A DNA stretch of 64,000 bases from the NCBI RefSeq assembly GCF_900086585.1, contig NZ_FLKM01000008.1:930001-994000 (forward strand). The letters are read 5' to 3'. The stretch is from Emergencia timonensis (GTDB taxonomy: Bacteria; Bacillota; Clostridia; Peptostreptococcales; Anaerovoracaceae). A program made the position numbers and the translations under genes. Positions 60,246 to 64,000 of this stretch are shown here, one piece after another (position 1 is the stretch's first letter; each line of letters begins with the position of its first letter). The notes under the pieces were generated by a model. That model was not told where the DNA came from and searched no databases. It worked only from the letters and a program-made list of their open reading frames with translations.

Positions 60246-60951
60246 TTTGAAACAGAAACGATCGCTGCGCATCTCCTTCTATCGCCATCTTTGCAGCAGT
60301 CTGCCCGTGAATCATGGTCGTATCAAAGAGTGGAATGTCCGTATGCGCCTGCTGCATCAGCAGACCGATTTCTGTGCAGCCAAGAATGACGCCTTCCGCA
60401 CCCTGTCTTGTCAGGTTATCTGCGATTTGGTAGAACCGCTTTGACGATTCTTCGCGCACGAAACCGAAGCCGGTTTCGTCATAGAGGACATGGTCGATGA
60501 ATTTCCGCTCTTCAAGGGTCGGAATCATCACCGATAGGCCCTGTTCCGCCAGACGACCTCTGTAAAAATCCTCTTCCATGGTGATACGTGTTCCCATAAG
60601 ACCGATTTTTTTAATGCCTTTTTCTAAAATCGCCTCTGCGGTGGCGTCTGCAATATGCAGCAGAGGTGTTTTGACTTTACTCTGTAAATAAGGGGCGTGT
60701 TTGTGCATGGTATTGGAGCAGATGATATAGAAGTCACAGCCTGCAGCTTCGAGCTGCTTTGCTCCTTCGAGCAGTACCTTTTCCTGCTCATCTTTTCTGG
60801 TCACGAAGACCTCCTGTAAATTTACGTTGGCTAAAACCATCTTGGCACAATTGTATTCGCCTAAAGCCTCTGCAATAAAGTTATTGATGTATTCGTACAT
60901 CTGAAGAGAAGAATGCCAGGACAGACCGCCGATCATTCCGATTGTTTTCAT
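60226..60951 (-). CDS. Aspartate/glutamate racemase family protein
   Basis: A 241-residue cofactor-independent amino-acid racemase. MKTIGMIGGLSWHSSLQMYEYIN (two blocks) is the conserved start, and the two catalytic cysteines are in IICSNTMHKHAPYL near residue 78 and in VILGCTEIGLLM near residue 190. Relatives act on aspartate, glutamate or other D/L amino acids; a broad-specificity or aspartate racemase is likely. The frame is normal length. The 3' end lies inside the terminator hairpin of the tRNA gene. It probably has its own promoter. Confidence 0.9.
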   Translation of the reverse strand: MKTIGMIGGLSWHSSLQMYEYINNFIAEALGEYNCAKMVLANVNLQEVFVTRKDEQEKVLLEGAKQLEAAGCDFYIICSNTMHKHAPYLQSKVKTPLLHIADATAEAILEKGIKKIGLMGTRITMEEDFYRGRLAEQGLSVMIPTLEERKFIDHVLYDETGFGFVREESSKRFYQIADNLTRQGAEGVILGCTEIGLLMQQAHTDIPLFDTTMIHGQTAAKMAIEGDAQRSFLFQKQKTQD

Positions 60952-61089
60952 ATCACACCTCCGATTACCTATTTTGTTCAGTTTACCCTAGAGAAGAACG
61001 CTTGTCAAATGTCGAAGATTGCCAGTTTGAGTCGCTTTTCATTGTCATCTTTAGCAATAAATGGTATGATGAACAGGGAGGTGGGATGG

Positions 61090-62421
61090 ATGAAATTACA
61101 TAATTCACGTAGGTTATGGGCAGTGCTCGTTATTTTCTTTTTATTTGCCTGCCTTTCAGCTTTCGTAGTGGTACGGATTAACGACTCGCAGCGGGCCAGC
61201 AACCTCGAGCACGGACGATACCTGTTAGAAAGTGAAGCCAATAAATTACAATATTCCATAGATTCCAGGCTCCTCAAGCTAGAGATTTTGGAGATGATGG
61301 TAATTGAAAAGAAAGGCATGATTCATGACTTTGAAAATACTGCAAAGCGACTCTATGATAGCGATTCCTCTATTCGCAGCATACAGATGGCCCCAAAGGG
61401 AGTTGTGAAATATGTCTATCCAGTAAAAGGAAATGAAGAGGCCTTTGGCAACTTGTTCACTGATCCCGGCCGGAAGGAAGAGGCTGAATATGCCAAAGAT
61501 ACTGGAAATATGACGATAGCAGGACCCTTTGAGCTGTATCAGGGAGGTATGGGAGTGGTGGTAAGACGTCCTATTTTTCTGACGCAGAATAACCAGAAAT
61601 CGTTTTGGGGATTCGCCATTGCCGTAATGGACGTACCGGAGATCTTTGATAAAGCAGGTCTGCAAGAACTGAAGAAAGAAGGATATCTGTATCAGATTTC
61701 ACGCATAATGGAGGACGGCAGCAAGCAGCTTATTGCTGGCAGCAAAAAAATTACGGCTGAAGATGCAATTGAAATTGGAGTGGATGTGCCGGGCGGGAAA
61801 TGGAAATTGGCAATCTGCCCAACTGAAGGGTGGATTTCTAATCATTCTCTGGCCATCAAAGCCGTAGTCGCCCTGCTTATCGATATTCTGGCTGCATTGC
61901 TGGCCTTTTACTTTGTCACATCAGAGAGACAAAAAAAGGGCTTGGATCTGCTTGCCAACACAGATCCTATGACGAGATTATATAATGAACGTTATCTGAC
62001 TTCCAAACTGAAGACGCTGATTCATAGGGAAACGCCTTTTGGCCTGTATTATTTGGACTTAAACAAATTTAAAGTAGTTAACGATTCCTATGGTCATGAT
62101 GTAGGCGATAAACTGCTGATTGCAGTAGCAGAGCGCATTCAAGACAGTATTCGGGATGAGGACTATGCCTGCCGTATCGGAGGTGACGAGTTTGCCGTAA
62201 TTATCTCCGCAGATTATGAAGACGCAGAGTATGACAGACTGCGCAAAAGCATCAAGAAGGCCGTAGAAGCGCCGTTTGCCGTAGATGAAATCCATCTATA
62301 TCCAACCGTCAGCTGTGGTTATGCCAGATATCCTCATGATGAGCAGAGTATGGATAGATTGATTAAAATTGCAGACCAGAGAATGTATCGTGAAAAAATG
62401 GCCAGCAATAAAGATTGGTGA
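61090..62421 (+). CDS. CHASE-GGDEF diguanylate cyclase
   Basis: A 443-residue membrane-bound diguanylate cyclase. A helix at residues 9-28 and another at 255-276 flank an extracellular CHASE-like sensor (residues 30-250; SIRSIQMAPKGVVKYVYPVKG is its typical strand). The catalytic domain spans residues 290-440 with LDLNKFKVVNDSYGHDVGD and the intact RIGGDEFAVI (GGDEF at 364-368). An inhibitory RxxD site, RDED, lies exactly five residues upstream (355-358), so product feedback by c-di-GMP is expected. GGGAGG precedes ATG 61090. It is alone between terminators; the ligand is unknown. Confidence 0.92.
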   Translation: MKLHNSRRLWAVLVIFFLFACLSAFVVVRINDSQRASNLEHGRYLLESEANKLQYSIDSRLLKLEILEMMVIEKKGMIHDFENTAKRLYDSDSSIRSIQMAPKGVVKYVYPVKGNEEAFGNLFTDPGRKEEAEYAKDTGNMTIAGPFELYQGGMGVVVRRPIFLTQNNQKSFWGFAIAVMDVPEIFDKAGLQELKKEGYLYQISRIMEDGSKQLIAGSKKITAEDAIEIGVDVPGGKWKLAICPTEGWISNHSLAIKAVVALLIDILAALLAFYFVTSERQKKGLDLLANTDPMTRLYNERYLTSKLKTLIHRETPFGLYYLDLNKFKVVNDSYGHDVGDKLLIAVAERIQDSIRDEDYACRIGGDEFAVIISADYEDAEYDRLRKSIKKAVEAPFAVDEIHLYPTVSCGYARYPHDEQSMDRLIKIADQRMYREKMASNKDW

Positions 62422-62480
62422 CCAGGCGGAGAGGTTATCAGAGAAAGTTTTCTGCAAAAAAACCAATCTGCTATATCAGA

Positions 62481-62511
62481 CCGTTTGCTGACCGCAGCAG
62501 ACGGTTTCTTC
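62481..62511 (+). terminator. Terminator after the diguanylate cyclase gene
   Basis: CCGTTTGCTG and CAGCAGACGG pair (one G-T) around a 4-nt loop, followed by TTTCTT. Confidence 0.75.
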
Positions 62512-62580
62512 AAATCAGTGTGTATATTATTACAACAATAATGAAGATGTTGACCGGCTCTGCAGGAAGATTAACCGGCA

Positions 62581-62625
62581 GTCGGGGTGGGGCCTTCTGC
62601 ATATCGCAGAAGGCCCCACCCCGAC
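62581..62625. repeat. Perfect 20-bp GC-rich inverted repeat
   Basis: Bases 62581-62600 and 62606-62625 are exact reverse complements, with only ATATC between them. The arms start GTCGGGGTGGGG. There is no T-run on either side, so this is not an ordinary intrinsic terminator, though it lies between converging genes. It may be a transcription stop, an extragenic palindrome or an excision scar. Confidence 0.75.
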
Positions 62626-62660
62626 GCGGCTTTACATAAACTTCCTTAAGTATCAAATTT

Positions 62661-63887
62661 TCAGCATAGAACTGTATAGAGCAAATGGGCGCTGATGCCT
62701 GCAAAGAGACCGCCGATAGTATGACAGAGGATGGCGTGCCCGGTCAGATTTCTAAAATGAATGGAATCCATCATGGCTACATGGGTACTCAGATAGCCGC
62801 TCCAGCACATGCACATCGCAGTGAAGACAGCAATATCGTTGCCTGTGGCCAGGCCTCCTTCAACCAGCTTTGGCACCAGGCCGATGGCCGCTCCTGCTGC
62901 TCCCAGAGCCGTAATCGGAACTGAAATTCCTTCAGCAGAAGTGAAACCGAATAGAGGCGAGAGAATGAATTCCGCTTTTTCTGCCAGCCAGGGCAGAAAT
63001 CCGATGCCCTCATAAGCTGCGCCAGTAAAAGTGCCGTCGTCAGAAGGACCGTTGGTCAGCATCATGACCACAGTACAGATGATGAGTACGCCGGGGATGA
63101 TAGAGGCGCCCATGACGACGCCGTTCTTACCGCCTTCCAGCATGGACTCTATAAATCGGCCGCCTACGCTGCCGATTCTGATGACGCGCTCGTCGAGGGA
63201 GATACCGCCGCCGATATTTTTTGTCGTGGCGGGAGCTTCTGTCCCATAGAGTTTTTTCGTCTTCAGAAGCATCAGACGCGCACTGATGACGCTGCCGATA
63301 ATGGCTCCCAGGTTGCCGATCAGGGCTGCCGTCACAAAACTGCCGCCAGAGGGTGTTTTGATGCCGATCATGAAGGTAGTGATAATCATTCCCATGCCGA
63401 AAGCTGTACCGATGTTGGTCAGGGCAGGCAGCTGGTACTTCTTGAAATACCGTTTAAAGTTGTCGTCTCCGGCTAAGGTTAGAATCGCCGGGTTATCCGA
63501 CAGATAAGTAGTGACGACGCCGACCACACTTGCGCCTGGCAGACCGTAAAGCGGCTTCATCAGAGGGGAAAGAATTTTGTTGATGGCGGCTACGACGCCG
63601 AATTCCATGAGCAGGCCGCTGACCGCACCGGCCAAAACCGCAATCGCCATGATGTAAAATACGGTATTGATCAAAAGGTCGTAAGCTGTGTTCATCAGCG
63701 TATTGACCATGTTGACAGCACCCATCTTCCCTCCGATGGTGCCAAAGATCAGAGCAAAGATACCGAGGAAAATCAAAGCTTCCAGACTCAGTGCCTTTTT
63801 CGTAAGGGGACCGCTTTTTTCCTGCGTTGATCCAGATGCAGAATGAGCAGTAGTATTGATAGGGATACCTGTAGTTACCTTTTCCAT
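62661..63887 (-). CDS. Gate-domain membrane protein (CD0519/CD1768-like)
   Basis: A 408-residue membrane protein with about nine helices and two nucleoside-recognition (Gate) repeats. NPAILTLAGDDNFKRYFKKYQ near residue 130 and NIGTAFGMGMIITTFMIG near residue 155 form the first, and CMCWSGYLSTHVAMMDS near residue 365 belongs to the second. It resembles a clostridial family of unassigned transporters. GGAAAGG precedes ATG 63887; the frame runs further upstream but without a site. It is a third Gate-type protein in this window, unrelated in operon to the YjiH/YjiG pair. Substrate unknown. Confidence 0.75.
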   Translation of the reverse strand: MEKVTTGIPINTTAHSASGSTQEKSGPLTKKALSLEALIFLGIFALIFGTIGGKMGAVNMVNTLMNTAYDLLINTVFYIMAIAVLAGAVSGLLMEFGVVAAINKILSPLMKPLYGLPGASVVGVVTTYLSDNPAILTLAGDDNFKRYFKKYQLPALTNIGTAFGMGMIITTFMIGIKTPSGGSFVTAALIGNLGAIIGSVISARLMLLKTKKLYGTEAPATTKNIGGGISLDERVIRIGSVGGRFIESMLEGGKNGVVMGASIIPGVLIICTVVMMLTNGPSDDGTFTGAAYEGIGFLPWLAEKAEFILSPLFGFTSAEGISVPITALGAAGAAIGLVPKLVEGGLATGNDIAVFTAMCMCWSGYLSTHVAMMDSIHFRNLTGHAILCHTIGGLFAGISAHLLYTVLC

Positions 63888-63954
63888 AAAATCGACCTTT
63901 CCATGTTTTGATAGAATCATTGTAGCACCGTAAGTGGCATGAGAAAAGCGAAAG

Positions 63955-63977
63955 TTTCTCATAACATATATGAGAAA
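63955..63977. promoter_or_regulatory. Palindrome upstream of the Gate-domain gene
   Basis: TTTCTCATA, five bases, TATGAGAAA is a perfect inverted repeat, and a further TGAGAAAA stands at 63940-63947. It lies 70 bp before the gene, upstream of a minus-strand TACAAT, and is a plausible regulator site. Confidence 0.5.
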
Positions 63978-64000
63978 ACCAGATTGATAGAGAATGAAAC

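Noticed and set aside
1..64000. CRISPR array
   Set aside because: No set of regularly spaced, near-identical short repeats was found; the repeats seen are few and irregular.

Overview
The window looks like a chromosomal segment of a strictly anaerobic, low-to-mid GC Gram-positive bacterium of the class Clostridia. The lineage call rests on AGGAGG-type ribosome binding sites, a complete Rnf complex in the clostridial order C-D-G-E-A-B, a phosphate butyryltransferase/butyrate kinase pair, an Lsa-type ABC-F gene, CD3324-like and DUF2089 proteins, and many amino-acid and peptide use genes. An amino-acid-fermenting butyrate producer near the Anaerovoracaceae (Clostridiales Family XIII) is my best guess; that placement is inference.

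Layout. 1-2.9 kb: the 3' part of a hydantoinase B/oxoprolinase gene followed by an NhaC-type antiporter. 3-7.6 kb: an Rpn/PD-(D/E)XK nuclease pseudogene broken by a small mobile repeat, a CD3324-like regulator, a neutral-ceramidase-like protein coupled to a Vat/CatB-type acetyltransferase, and an intact Rpn gene. 7.7-20.4 kb: proline symporter, WYL and AraC regulators, a radical SAM/TetR pair, an Orn/Lys/Arg decarboxylase followed by two DUF6054 paralogues, a B3/B4-domain protein and a helical repeat protein, then an ABC transporter. 20.4-28.6 kb: TetR/nitroreductase, MarR/DHA2 efflux/CBS, a metal P-type ATPase operon (ArsR, separate HMA protein, ATPase) carrying a second copy of the mobile repeat, a RelB-like antitoxin with a damaged RelE toxin, and an HxlR regulator.

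28.9-33.9 kb: the rnf operon, a ferredoxin:NAD+ oxidoreductase ion pump. 34.1-36.4 kb: an uncharacterised operon of three small membrane proteins around a DUF2089 regulator, ending in a small ORF with an in-frame amber codon. 36.4-41.7 kb: a PucR regulator divergent from an M29/NicX-like hydrolase, a proline-iminopeptidase-like hydrolase and an NCS1 permease. 41.7-45.4 kb: an alkylsulfatase-like MBL protein, a zinc-dependent phospholipase-like protein, and an Lsa-family ABC-F gene preceded by a convincing attenuator with a six-codon leader peptide. 45.8-48.4 kb: a DUF3990 (ADP-ribosyltransferase-like)/small protein/DUF3791 cassette running into MTA/SAH nucleosidase, YrvL-like and GNAT genes. 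48.4-51.4 kb: a YheO-type regulator divergent from ptb-buk. 51.9-55.6 kb: LysR, an M20 peptidase, two Gate-domain membrane proteins and a small membrane protein. 55.7-64 kb: three DMT exporters in a row, VOC and AraC proteins, tRNA-Val(GAC), an amino-acid racemase, a CHASE-GGDEF diguanylate cyclase and another Gate-domain membrane protein.

Functionally the window combines amino-acid and peptide fermentation (proline uptake, peptidases, racemase, decarboxylase, Rnf, ptb-buk) with many small stress and drug response units, each paired with its own regulator. The most notable non-coding observations are a 123-124 bp hairpin-rich insertion element present in two copies, each with a 5-bp target duplication, the ABC-F attenuator, palindromic operators over well-formed promoters, and several unexplained intergenic repeats. 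The best candidate for a little-described system is the DUF3990/DUF3791 cassette, followed by the DUF2089 membrane-protein operon.
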